DNA from: Pirellulaceae bacterium
GTDB lineage: Bacteria; Planctomycetota; Planctomycetia; Pirellulales; Pirellulaceae
Direction: 5' to 3'
Assembly (NCBI GenBank): GCA_016784735.1
Contig: JADHUC010000032.1
Span: 1 to 49,720, forward strand
Length of the DNA stretch: 49,720 bases
The notes under the pieces are model-generated. The model was not told the DNA's origin, searched no databases, and saw only the letters and a list, made by a program, of their open reading frames with translations. Positions 16,334-24,415 of the stretch are shown piece after piece. Position 1 is the stretch's first letter, and every line of letters begins with the position of its first letter. The position numbers and the translations under genes were made by a program.

Positions 16334-19300
16334 ATGAAAGTAACGTTCGTGAATGCGATTCTTGTCGCGGTGCTCGCGTGTTCGTCGGTACGGGCAGAGC
16401 AATCGGCCGAAGACATCCTGGAGGCTTCCGGCGTCTCAGCCGGGCTGGTCGTACATCTCGGTTGTGGCGAGGGGAAACTGACAACCAAACTGCGGGCCAA
16501 CGACGCCTTGATCGTCCAGGGCCTGGATGCCAAACCGGAAAATATCCAGAAAGCGCGAGCGCATATCCAGTCGCTTGACCTCGGCGGCAAGGTGTCGGCT
16601 GCCGTGTTCAACGGGGAACGCTTACCCTACGTCGATAACCTCGTGAACTTGGTAGTGGCAAGCGACGAGTGTCAGGTGACGCGCGACGAGATTACCAGGG
16701 TGCTGGTCCCCGGTGGCGTCGCTCTCTTCATCAATCGGAAATCGGAAATCGAAAATCGGAAATGGGTCAAGCCTTGGCCCGACGATATCGACGATTGGAC
16801 CCACTATCTCTATGATTCGCGGGGCACATCCGTCTCGAACGATCGGCTGGCCGGGCATCCGAAGGGTATGCAATGGACAGGCGGACCATTCTGGGCCAGG
16901 AGCCACGAACACACGGCCAGCATGCAGGCCATGGTTTCGGCCAATGGCCGGGTCTTCTACGTGATGGACGAGGGGCCGACCGAATCCATCCAACTGCCGT
17001 CGAAGCTCGTTCTGACGGCACGCGATGCCTTTAACGGCACCGTACTCTGGAAACGGCCGCTGCCTTACTGGTTTAATGCCCTCTATCCACTGAAGAGCGG
17101 ACCTGGTTGGATGCCCAGACGACTGGTCGCCGTGGACGATCGGGTCTACATCGCCCCGGGCATCGGGCAGGACCTTTTGTGCCTGGACGCGACTAGCGGG
17201 GATGTCGTCTGCACGTATGACGATACCGCGACGACCTTCGAGTTGGTCGTGTCCGACGGAGTCGTCTTCGCCGCTGTCGACACCAACCAGGAGCCCTGCG
17301 ACTACAACCAGCAGCATCCCAACTGCTGGAAAGAACGAGATCGCGCGAGCATCAAGTGGCAATGGGATCGCGACCAGGGCACACGCGTGGTCAAGGCGAT
17401 ACAGGCCGACAGCGGTGAAGTCCTCTGGCAGCGGGAGACGCCCGTCACGCCGATGACGCTGGCCGCCGATGGCGGAATGGTGTGCTTCTATGACGGCAGC
17501 GCCGTGGTGGCTCTTGATCGGCGTTCGGGCGAGGAACTCTGGAAGGCGGACGTGCTGGATCTGAAGCAGGTCCGTACGGGGTATTCCGGCCCGCGATTGA
17601 TCATTTGCGGAGATCAAGTCCTGCTCTCACCGATGGGACACATCGTTGCCATCTGCGCCCAGAAGGGCGAAGTTCTGTGGTCGGTCAAGGACAAACCTCG
17701 CTCGGGACACTTCAGCCTCGAAGATTTCTATGCCATCGGCGATCGTGTCTGGGCCCTCCAACGCGGAAACAACGGCGCATTCACAACCTACAGTCTGAAA
17801 ACGGGCGAGACGCTCGACGTGTACAGCAATCCGATCCCGTCCTTCTACATCCACCAGCGGTGCTATCCGGGTCGGGCCACGGCCAAGTACCTGTTGCCGC
17901 CAATCATGGGGACCACGGTCTACGACATGGAGGAGGATGCGTGGTTCAACAACCACTGGGTCCGCGGTGGCTGCATCTACGGCGCCATGCCCGCCAACGG
18001 CATGCTGTACGTTACCCCACACGCCTGTGCGTGTTACTACCAGTCGAAGCTCAACGGATTCAACGCCGTCGCGCCCGAATCGCAACCGGCCGAAGCGCCG
18101 CCTGCCGACAAGCGATTGGTGAAGGGACCGGCCTATGGAAAAATCCGAAACTCGAAATCCGAAATTCGAAACGAAGAATGGCCCGCATTCCGTCACGACA
18201 ACACTCGCAGCGGGTACGCCAAGACAGACGTCGTCGCCGAGGTCGAACAGGCGTGGAAGAAGGACTTCGGGACGAAACTGACTCAGCCCGTGGTCGCTGG
18301 CGGGAAGCTTGTGCTGAGCGCGGTCGACACGCACACGGTATATGCATTGGACGCTACATCGGGCCGAGAAGTCTGGCAGTTCATCGCAGGCGGCCGAGTC
18401 AATTCGCCACCGACCCTCCATGGGGGCCTGGCCATTTTCGGCTGTGCTGACGGTTGCGTTTACGCACTCCGCGCCTCGGACGGGGAAGTCGCCTGGAAGT
18501 TCAAAGCCGCTCCCAGCGACCGCAAGCTGATGGCCTACGGCCAGCTCGAATCGGTCTGGCCACTGCCGGGCAGCGTGCTGATCCAGGACGGCAAACTCTA
18601 CTGTGTGGCCGGCCGTTCGATGTTCCTCGACGGCGGTCTGCGCATGTTGATCCTGAAACCGGAGACCGGCGAACTGATCTCCGAAAACGTCATGGACAGC
18701 CAGGTGCCCGGCACTGAAAAGCGTCTGGACGACCTGCTGATGGGCAAGCACATGCCGGTGGCCCTGCCTGACATCCTTTCCGGTGACGGGGAATACGTTT
18801 ACATGAAGTCTCAGACCTTCACCCCCGACGGCAAACGCGTGCGATTCAGGCCGCAGCGACCCGACACGCAATACGACCAGGAATTGCACCTGTTCTCGCC
18901 CATATCGTTCCTGGACGAAGGTTGGCACCAGCGAACCTACTGGATCTACGGCCGGGCCGCCGGAGAAGGCTGGGCGGAATTCCAGCTTCCGCCCAAGCGC
19001 GTACCTTGCGGCCGAATCCTGTGTATCGACGAACAGAACGCCTACGGGTACGCCAGGGATCCCGAACTGATGTGCAACACGTCGGTCAGTGAATACAGGC
19101 TCTACAGCGCCGGCAAGACACCGGCCCGGAAGGTCGGCATTCCGAAGCTCGAAGGCACGTGGATCAAGGGCCAGTACCCAGCCGACAATCCCTTGGCCGC
19201 CCACACGGTGGACTGGAAACAGCTCGCCCAACAGCCCAAGGAGAAACTAAGTGCTGTCGACTACAACTGGATCCAAGAGGAACCCGATGTCGTGGCCAAG

Positions 19301-19597
19301 GCCATGGTGCTGGCCAACGACCGCCTGTTCGTCGCCGGTCCGCGCGACGTAGTTGACGAGAAGGAGATGTGGGGCCGCTCGAACGAGGAAGCTTTCCAGG
19401 AGAGGATGACCGAGCAAGCCGCATGGCTGGATGGCAGGCACGGCGGTGTCATGCAGGTTTTCTCGAAGAACGACGGCAAGAAGCTGGCCGAACACAAGCT
19501 GGACTGTCTGCCGGCCTTCGATGGCCTGATCGCTGCCAGCGGCAGCCTGTACATGGTGACCCAGGACGGTTCGATCGTCTGTTACCAAGGCAAGTGA
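16334..19597 (+). CDS. Exported methyltransferase-like + PQQ-like propeller fusion (paralogue B)
   Basis: A 1087-residue tandem paralogue of the preceding gene. ATG 16334 follows AAGGAG at 16322-16327; the leader (CCAAGGAGACAACC) closely resembles that of paralogue A. A signal peptide (or VLAC lipobox) is followed by the methyltransferase-like domain (VVHLGCGEGKL, QGLDAKP, VLVPGGVALF) and PQQ-like blades (DATSGDVVC, QADSGEVLW, DRRSGEELW, DATSGREVW, RASDGEVAW). The four-cysteine set is C510, C547, C565 and C567, with the same spacing as in A (36, 17 and 1 residues between them). A Cys-containing insert (CDYNQQHPNCW) near residue 325 is absent from A. Two period-7 DNA arrays encode linker peptides. 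Likely function is binding or oxidation of an extracytoplasmic substrate; unproven. Confidence 0.88.
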   Translation: MKVTFVNAILVAVLACSSVRAEQSAEDILEASGVSAGLVVHLGCGEGKLTTKLRANDALIVQGLDAKPENIQKARAHIQSLDLGGKVSAAVFNGERLPYVDNLVNLVVASDECQVTRDEITRVLVPGGVALFINRKSEIENRKWVKPWPDDIDDWTHYLYDSRGTSVSNDRLAGHPKGMQWTGGPFWARSHEHTASMQAMVSANGRVFYVMDEGPTESIQLPSKLVLTARDAFNGTVLWKRPLPYWFNALYPLKSGPGWMPRRLVAVDDRVYIAPGIGQDLLCLDATSGDVVCTYDDTATTFELVVSDGVVFAAVDTNQEPCDYNQQHPNCWKERDRASIKWQWDRDQGTRVVKAIQADSGEVLWQRETPVTPMTLAADGGMVCFYDGSAVVALDRRSGEELWKADVLDLKQVRTGYSGPRLIICGDQVLLSPMGHIVAICAQKGEVLWSVKDKPRSGHFSLEDFYAIGDRVWALQRGNNGAFTTYSLKTGETLDVYSNPIPSFYIHQRCYPGRATAKYLLPPIMGTTVYDMEEDAWFNNHWVRGGCIYGAMPANGMLYVTPHACACYYQSKLNGFNAVAPESQPAEAPPADKRLVKGPAYGKIRNSKSEIRNEEWPAFRHDNTRSGYAKTDVVAEVEQAWKKDFGTKLTQPVVAGGKLVLSAVDTHTVYALDATSGREVWQFIAGGRVNSPPTLHGGLAIFGCADGCVYALRASDGEVAWKFKAAPSDRKLMAYGQLESVWPLPGSVLIQDGKLYCVAGRSMFLDGGLRMLILKPETGELISENVMDSQVPGTEKRLDDLLMGKHMPVALPDILSGDGEYVYMKSQTFTPDGKRVRFRPQRPDTQYDQELHLFSPISFLDEGWHQRTYWIYGRAAGEGWAEFQLPPKRVPCGRILCIDEQNAYGYARDPELMCNTSVSEYRLYSAGKTPARKVGIPKLEGTWIKGQYPADNPLAAHTVDWKQLAQQPKEKLSAVDYNWIQEEPDVVAKAMVLANDRLFVAGPRDVVDEKEMWGRSNEEAFQERMTEQAAWLDGRHGGVMQVFSKNDGKKLAEHKLDCLPAFDGLIAASGSLYMVTQDGSIVCYQGK
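16734..16761 (+). repeat. ATCGGAA heptamer array (4 units) in coding sequence
   Basis: Four consecutive 7-bp units (ATCGGAA, ATCGGAA, ATCGAAA, ATCGGAA) are translated as NRKSEIENRK in the linker between the methyltransferase-like domain and the propeller of paralogue B. Paralogue A has unrelated heptamers at the corresponding place. Confidence 0.9.
18143..18170 (+). repeat. ATYCGAA heptamer array (4 units) in coding sequence
   Basis: Four consecutive 7-bp units (ATCCGAA, ACTCGAA, ATCCGAA, ATTCGAA) encode IRNSKSEIRN between the two propeller parts of paralogue B, just before EEWPAFRHDNTRSGY. Paralogue A has an ordinary linker here (TTGADAKSDD), so the array was gained in B or lost in A. Confidence 0.9.
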
Positions 19598-19631
19598 TCC
19601 GGGGCGGCGCTGTTCTTGGAGGACCAAGCAG

Positions 19632-20819
19632 ATGCGATTTCGGAATCGGTACGAGGACTCGTCGATTCTTTCGCGAGGCACGAAGATCTCCGTAGGACCG
19701 GCGCATGGATTGCCTTGCATACTGGCGTTGGGAATGGTGTCAACTCTGGTTGCTGGAACAACGGCCAGGGGCGCTGACGATTCGGCAGTCGGCGTGTTGG
19801 CCCAGGAAGTGGCGGGCAAAGGTTGGATCGTTTTCGCCGCGCACCCGAAAGAGATCGACGGAGGCGAGATCATCAAGGCGTCGCAACGCCGGGGGCAATT
19901 CGACCTGTACCTTTCCCGCCCTGACGGCAGCCAGTTGCAGAACATCACAAACACAGAGCAGTACAGCGAATTCGGCGGGCGATTCTCGCCGGACGGCACA
20001 AAGCTTCTCTATCGGCGACTGCCGCCGGGTGCTTCCATCAACCACGATCTTTGGGGCGAAGTGGGCCAGGCGTTCGTCGCAGACGCCGATGGATCCAACC
20101 CCGTCAGTCAAGGCGAGGCCGGCGAGTTTCCCTGGGCGTCATTCTGTCCCGACATGAAACAGATCGCGTGCCTGTACAGGAAGGAACGCAAGATACGGAT
20201 CTTCGACTTTGCGACAAAACGACTCCTCAAACAGTTGCCCGCCGAGGGCGTCTATCAACAACTGTTCTGGTCGCCGGACGGCAGGCGGTTGGTGGGCACG
20301 GCCAACGTTGTCGGTCGTCGATGGAACGTCGTGAGCGTCGACATTCAGACGGAATCGCAGACGGTACTGACCAGAGCACTCAACTGCACCCCCGATTGGT
20401 TCCAGGGCGATCCGCAACGCGTCATTTACTCCAATCGAAACCCGGCGTTGTTCCCAGGCAAGTACAACAACTACGGTTTGACCATGCTGATGTGGGCGTC
20501 GGTGGACGGCAAAACCCGCAAGCTGATCTACGGCGATGCCTGGAAGCACTGCTATTTCGGCTGCACCTCGCCGGACGACGAATACGTCCTCTTCTCGGAC
20601 GACATCAGCGACACCATTGTGGCGGGCGAGATGCACGTGCTTCGGATGGCAGATACACCGATCATTCCGGAGGGCATCAAGCAGATCCGCCTGCTTCATC
20701 CGGGCTGCAAAGATGGCCCCGTTCTGGACCTCAAGCTGAAGAATGGCATTCCGCTTCGCGGCTTCGAACCGCATTGGACGTACGCCGATGTGCTTGACGG
20801 GAATGGAATATCGCCATGA
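19632..20819 (+). CDS. TolB-like beta-propeller protein, first gene of acetylation operon
   Basis: A 395-residue exported protein starting at ATG 19632 with GGAGG about ten bases upstream. An N-terminal hydrophobic segment (LPCILALGMVSTLVAGTTA) is preceded by an extended basic head. The body has WD40-like PD40/TolB repeats: GGRFSPDGTKLLYR, FWSPDGRRLVGTA and GCTSPDDEYVLFSDD, with DLYLSRPDGSQLQNIT as the first blade. Such propellers usually mediate protein or glycan contacts in the envelope. The stop overlaps the next gene by four bases (ATGA at 20816-20819), and an MBOAT acyltransferase and AlgJ-like protein follow closely. The likely role is an accessory binding or sensing component of polysaccharide acetylation, inferred from context. 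Confidence 0.85.
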   Translation: MRFRNRYEDSSILSRGTKISVGPAHGLPCILALGMVSTLVAGTTARGADDSAVGVLAQEVAGKGWIVFAAHPKEIDGGEIIKASQRRGQFDLYLSRPDGSQLQNITNTEQYSEFGGRFSPDGTKLLYRRLPPGASINHDLWGEVGQAFVADADGSNPVSQGEAGEFPWASFCPDMKQIACLYRKERKIRIFDFATKRLLKQLPAEGVYQQLFWSPDGRRLVGTANVVGRRWNVVSVDIQTESQTVLTRALNCTPDWFQGDPQRVIYSNRNPALFPGKYNNYGLTMLMWASVDGKTRKLIYGDAWKHCYFGCTSPDDEYVLFSDDISDTIVAGEMHVLRMADTPIIPEGIKQIRLLHPGCKDGPVLDLKLKNGIPLRGFEPHWTYADVLDGNGISP

Positions 20820-21325
20820 CGAACAGAGGTGGGCCGAGCCCCTTGCGCGGCCTCTTAGTGATCGCCGGCGTGGCGCTCGGTCTCTGGGCCCTGGCCCAGT
20901 ATGGCCGTGGCGACGCGGGCGAGGACGAGCAGGTCACACGACTTGGCCGCATCGAGGTCACCGCCCGATTGCTGGACTGCCCTGATCCGTTTCCCAATCT
21001 GGGAGCTTACCGCTACACGTATGTCGTGCCGTACGAAGTGATCGAGATTCACCGACAGGATCCTGAAGGGAAACACGTGTTGGAACGTGGCGATCAGATT
21101 TTCGTGGGCCATTACCAGCCGCTCCTGCCTCGCAACAAGGTTCGGGACGCGGACTGGGGCGACTCGCCCTTGGGTGGCAAGGCTTCTCGGATCACGAAGG
21201 GCGACGTGCACCGTATGGCACTGGACTACGAATTGGCCGAACTGGCTCCCAGCGGAGCACTCGATTACTGCTATCCACCCGAGGTGAATCGGTTCTTTGC
21301 TGTCTGGACCAACCCGGTCAGGTGA
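20816..21325 (+). CDS. Uncharacterised membrane-anchored protein in acetylation operon
   Basis: A 169-residue protein with one N-terminal membrane segment (residues about 11-27, GLLVIAGVALGLWALAQY) and a soluble domain expected outside the cytoplasm. The domain looks beta-rich: VTARLLDCPDPFPNLGAYRYTYVVPYEVIEIHR is followed by GDQIFVGHYQPLLPR and ends in YPPEVNRFFAVWTNP. I do not recognise the family by name. The start overlaps the TolB-like stop by four bases, and the MBOAT gene starts 26 bases after its stop, so it is firmly embedded in the operon. A role in supporting or presenting the polymer during O-acetylation is a reasonable guess but is not shown by any motif. Confidence 0.82.
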   Translation: MTNRGGPSPLRGLLVIAGVALGLWALAQYGRGDAGEDEQVTRLGRIEVTARLLDCPDPFPNLGAYRYTYVVPYEVIEIHRQDPEGKHVLERGDQIFVGHYQPLLPRNKVRDADWGDSPLGGKASRITKGDVHRMALDYELAELAPSGALDYCYPPEVNRFFAVWTNPVR

Positions 21326-21351
21326 ATCAACCAGTAGTGATGTCGTAGTCG

Positions 21352-22824
21352 ATGGTCTTCACTTCCCACATATTCGTCTACTACTTCCTGCCGCTACTGC
21401 TGTTGGTCTACTACAACCTGCCGCACCGCTGGCGGAATGCCTTCCTGACGGTCATGAGCTACGTTTTCTACGGCTGGTGGAACCCGTGGTTCATGCTCCT
21501 GATGATGACCACTACGCTGGTCAACTTCTGGTGCGGCAAGGTAATCGCAGCTCAGATCCCTTCTTTCCGGCGAGCGGCCCTGGCGACCAGCGTGATCGTC
21601 AGCCTCGGAACGCTTGGATTCTTCAAGTACTTCATGTTCTTCACGAACAGCGTTAACGATCTGCTTGCGTTGGGGGGCAGCGAGCTGTTGCCGGTACTGC
21701 AGATTACCTTGCCCATTGGCATCTCGTTCTACACGTTCCAGGCCCTCAGCTACACCGTTGACGTCTATCGCGACGACGCGCCGCCGGCCAGATCGTTGTT
21801 GGACTTCGCCTGCTTTGTGTCGATGTTTCCCCAGTTGATCGCCGGGCCGATCATCCGATACCACACGGTCGCCCAACAGTTGGTCGATCGCCAGCACACA
21901 CTGCCGAGGTTCTCGGCCGGCACCTCGCTGTTCATCCTGGGCTTCGCCAAGAAAATCCTCCTGGCGAACCCCATGGGCGAGATGGCCGACGCGGTCTTCG
22001 CTGCCGCGGCGCCGGCAACGCTGGATGCCTGGTTCGGCGTGTTGGCTTATGCCTTCCAGATTTACTTCGACTTCTCGGCCTACTCGGACATGGCCGTTGG
22101 GCTGGGGCGAATGTTGGGGTTCGAGTTTCCGAAAAATTTCAACGCGCCTTACCTGGCCGACAGCATCACCGACTTCTGGCGTCGCTGGCACATCTCGCTT
22201 TCCACGTTCCTCGGCGACTATCTGTACATTCCTCTGGGCGGCAACCGTCGCGGGCCGGCGCGCACCTATGTCAATCTGGCAACGGTGATGCTCCTGGGAG
22301 GGCTTTGGCACGGGGCGAACTGGACCTTTCTCGCCTGGGGAGCCATGCACGGAGCGCTGCTGATCTGGGAGCGATGGATGGGCAAAAACAGCCTCTATGC
22401 CGCTCTGCCCAGAGTCTTCCGGGTCGGCTTTACCTTCGTGTTAGTACTGATCGCCTGGGTTCTGTTTCGCGCCGAGAACATCGAGTCTGCAGGCGACTAT
22501 CTGGCGGCCATGTTTGGTCTTCAACGCACTCCTCCCAGCAGCCTGCTGTTGGCCAGCCAACTTTACACGCTGCGAAACATCGCTGTCATGGCGATCTGTG
22601 CCATCCTGACAATCCAGCCTCTTCAAGCGTTCGACTGGTCGACGAAAGAGCGGGACAGGTTCGCTTTATGCAAATGCAAGACACCCTCCGGGCCGTTCCG
22701 GCAAACCGGACGTGTGCCGTTTCTACAATTATTTCAGCCCCTGAGTCTGTTGTTGCTGTTTGCGTTTGCTTTGGCCGTGATGTCCAATCAGGCATTCAAC
22801 CCATTTTTGTACTTCCAGTTTTAG
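21352..22824 (+). CDS. MBOAT-family O-acyltransferase, AlgI-like
   Basis: A 490-residue polytopic membrane protein starting at ATG 21352. It matches the AlgI/DltB type of MBOAT proteins: the N-terminal FLPLLLLVYY helix, SYVFYGWWNP, PIGISFYTFQALSYTVDVYR, FPQLIAGPIIRY, then FWRRWHISLSTFLGDYLYIPLGGNR and GGLWHGANW with the presumed catalytic H320. Family members transfer acetyl groups across the membrane onto extracytoplasmic polysaccharides, with help from an SGNH-fold partner; the next gene encodes such a partner. The C-terminus carries a Cys-containing hydrophilic loop (LCKCKTPSGPF) before two last helices. The target is probably the cell's own exopolysaccharide. Length is normal for the family. 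Confidence 0.94.
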   Translation: MVFTSHIFVYYFLPLLLLVYYNLPHRWRNAFLTVMSYVFYGWWNPWFMLLMMTTTLVNFWCGKVIAAQIPSFRRAALATSVIVSLGTLGFFKYFMFFTNSVNDLLALGGSELLPVLQITLPIGISFYTFQALSYTVDVYRDDAPPARSLLDFACFVSMFPQLIAGPIIRYHTVAQQLVDRQHTLPRFSAGTSLFILGFAKKILLANPMGEMADAVFAAAAPATLDAWFGVLAYAFQIYFDFSAYSDMAVGLGRMLGFEFPKNFNAPYLADSITDFWRRWHISLSTFLGDYLYIPLGGNRRGPARTYVNLATVMLLGGLWHGANWTFLAWGAMHGALLIWERWMGKNSLYAALPRVFRVGFTFVLVLIAWVLFRAENIESAGDYLAAMFGLQRTPPSSLLLASQLYTLRNIAVMAICAILTIQPLQAFDWSTKERDRFALCKCKTPSGPFRQTGRVPFLQLFQPLSLLLLFAFALAVMSNQAFNPFLYFQF

Positions 22825-22833
22825 GAGCCCGAC

Positions 22834-24150
22834 GTGGCCTTGGGAACGCGTATTTCACAGCTTGTCCTCGTGACAGTCTTCCTGGCGATCATCTTCGGTG
22901 TCCCGGTCTATCAGATCGTGGTCGAGATCTGGCGGCAGCAACCGGTCCAGGTCACGGATCTGTTCCGCTACGCTCCAACGGTGAAGAATCTGCGCGCGTT
23001 CGAGCAGACGCTGAAGGACAATTGGTGGGGCCAGGAGACGGTTCGGCCGTGGATGCAGCGAACGCTGTTCCTGACGCTTGGAGATACCGGTGCCAAGGCT
23101 CTGGAAGGCCGCGACGGTTGGATGTTCTACCGGCCGGGCGTCCAGTACTTGACCGAAGCAGATCGGATGGAAGCCGGCCACAGCGACTCCGCCGGGACTC
23201 GACGCACGAGTGGCGACACTCGAACTCGCAGCGTTGTGCTGGCCATCGTCGAATTTCGGGATCAGCTCGAAAGCCAGCACATCGAATTGCTGGTCGTGCC
23301 GGTGCCGGGCAAGGCCAGCGTCTATCCGGACAAGCTGACCGAACGATTTGACGATTGCTCGGGAGCCTTCCGCTCGCCGACGGAGAGACTGCTTGACGAG
23401 CTGAGGGAATGCAACATCGAGACGGTCAACCTCTTCGACGCATTTCGCCAGGCCCGCTCTGCCAAACCAACCTGGTCGTCCGGCGGAACATACTATCTTT
23501 CGCAGGACACGCACTGGACACCGGCCGGCGCCCTAATCGCCGCCAAGGCCGTGGCACTGAAGCTCCGCGAGTTGGGTTACGCCCCAGAGACTCCATGGCA
23601 ATATGAGACGCAGCGCGTGCAGGTCGCCCGACGCGGCGACGTACTCGAGATGATGCAGGTGCCTGGCCTGCGCGAGTACTTCTCACCGGAGGAACTGAAC
23701 TGCGAGCAGATCCACGACCCCATCGCCGGGCTTCTGATTCCGCCGGTGGGCGCTCGTGACGGGCGATTCAAGAACGATCACCTGCTTGATACGCCGCTGG
23801 AATCCTCGATCCTTCTGCTGGGCGACAGCTTCAGCCGAATCTACCAGTTCGGCGAACCGGCGTCTCTGGGTGCAGTTGTCGGCGGGGCACAACAAACGTC
23901 AGCGGGAAGCGGGAAGAAACGTCTGTTACCAGGCTCGGCCGGATTTCCGTCGCTCTTGGCGCGGGAACTGGCGGCACCGGTCGACTACATCGTCAGCGAC
24001 GGTGGTGCAGCCACCGACGTGCGACGGCGACTCAGCGTCGATCCGGAAATGCTGGACAACAAGACATTTGTCATTTGGGAGTTTGCCGAACGGGACATTC
24101 GCCTCGGGGCGCACGGTTGGCTCGATGTACCGCTACCGCCGGAATTGTAG
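22834..24150 (+). CDS. AlgJ/AlgX-like SGNH-fold acetyltransferase
   Basis: A 438-residue protein starting at GTG 22834, preceded by AGGAG, nine bases after the MBOAT stop. One N-terminal membrane segment (LVLVTVFLAIIFGVPVYQIV) anchors a periplasmic domain. AlgJ/AlgX features are in order: GRDGWMFYRPGVQYL, VVPVPGKASVYPDKL, DTHWTPAGA with D225 and H227, and ILLLGDSFS with S332. The Asp-His pair and the GDS serine form the expected catalytic triad for moving acetyl onto polysaccharide. Two low-complexity inserts interrupt the usual fold (SDSAGTRRTSGDTRTRS and GAQQTSAGSGKKRLLPGS). The pairing with the MBOAT gene makes the acetylation role likely; the polymer itself is unknown. Confidence 0.92.
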   Translation: MALGTRISQLVLVTVFLAIIFGVPVYQIVVEIWRQQPVQVTDLFRYAPTVKNLRAFEQTLKDNWWGQETVRPWMQRTLFLTLGDTGAKALEGRDGWMFYRPGVQYLTEADRMEAGHSDSAGTRRTSGDTRTRSVVLAIVEFRDQLESQHIELLVVPVPGKASVYPDKLTERFDDCSGAFRSPTERLLDELRECNIETVNLFDAFRQARSAKPTWSSGGTYYLSQDTHWTPAGALIAAKAVALKLRELGYAPETPWQYETQRVQVARRGDVLEMMQVPGLREYFSPEELNCEQIHDPIAGLLIPPVGARDGRFKNDHLLDTPLESSILLLGDSFSRIYQFGEPASLGAVVGGAQQTSAGSGKKRLLPGSAGFPSLLARELAAPVDYIVSDGGAATDVRRRLSVDPEMLDNKTFVIWEFAERDIRLGAHGWLDVPLPPEL

Positions 24151-24248
24151 TCGTCATGGAAGATCGCATCACTCGGTCCGGACTGCTATGATGCTATGGT
24201 GTGCAGATGGACAGGCAGGCATTCCTGCGCACCTTGGATTCTGCCTGG

Positions 24249-24372
24249 TAGGTCCCGCTTGCCGAGCGGGACCTGGAGTTTCATAGTTGGAGTCCACGCT
24301 TCAGCGTGTCTTTCCGCACGCTAAGGCGTGAACTCCAACAAACCGAAGGTCCCGCTCGGCAAGCGGGACCTA
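24249..24372. repeat. Nested palindromes: TAGGTCCCG copy B enclosing a GTTGGAG element
   Basis: The outer 26-nt arms (24249-24274 and 24347-24372) are perfect reverse complements, identical to copy C at 45238. Inside lies another inverted pair, GTTGGAGTCCACGCTTCAGC at its left end (24286-24308) and its partner at 24317-24339 (three mismatches). One element appears to have landed in the spacer of another. The block sits between the acetylation operon and the EF-hand esterase. Confidence 0.9.
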
Positions 24373-24415
24373 CCAAATCGGATAGACTCACCTGCAAACG
24401 AAATCGGAGGCAACA

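Noticed and set aside
17627..19231. Long minus-strand open frame (534 codons) inside paralogue B
   Set aside because: It lies wholly opposite a well-supported propeller gene, has no family match and no ribosome site that I can see.
22672..22730. CKCK loop in the MBOAT protein as a metal site
   Set aside because: It is a single short loop next to low-complexity residues, with no second ligand pair; probably a variable insertion.
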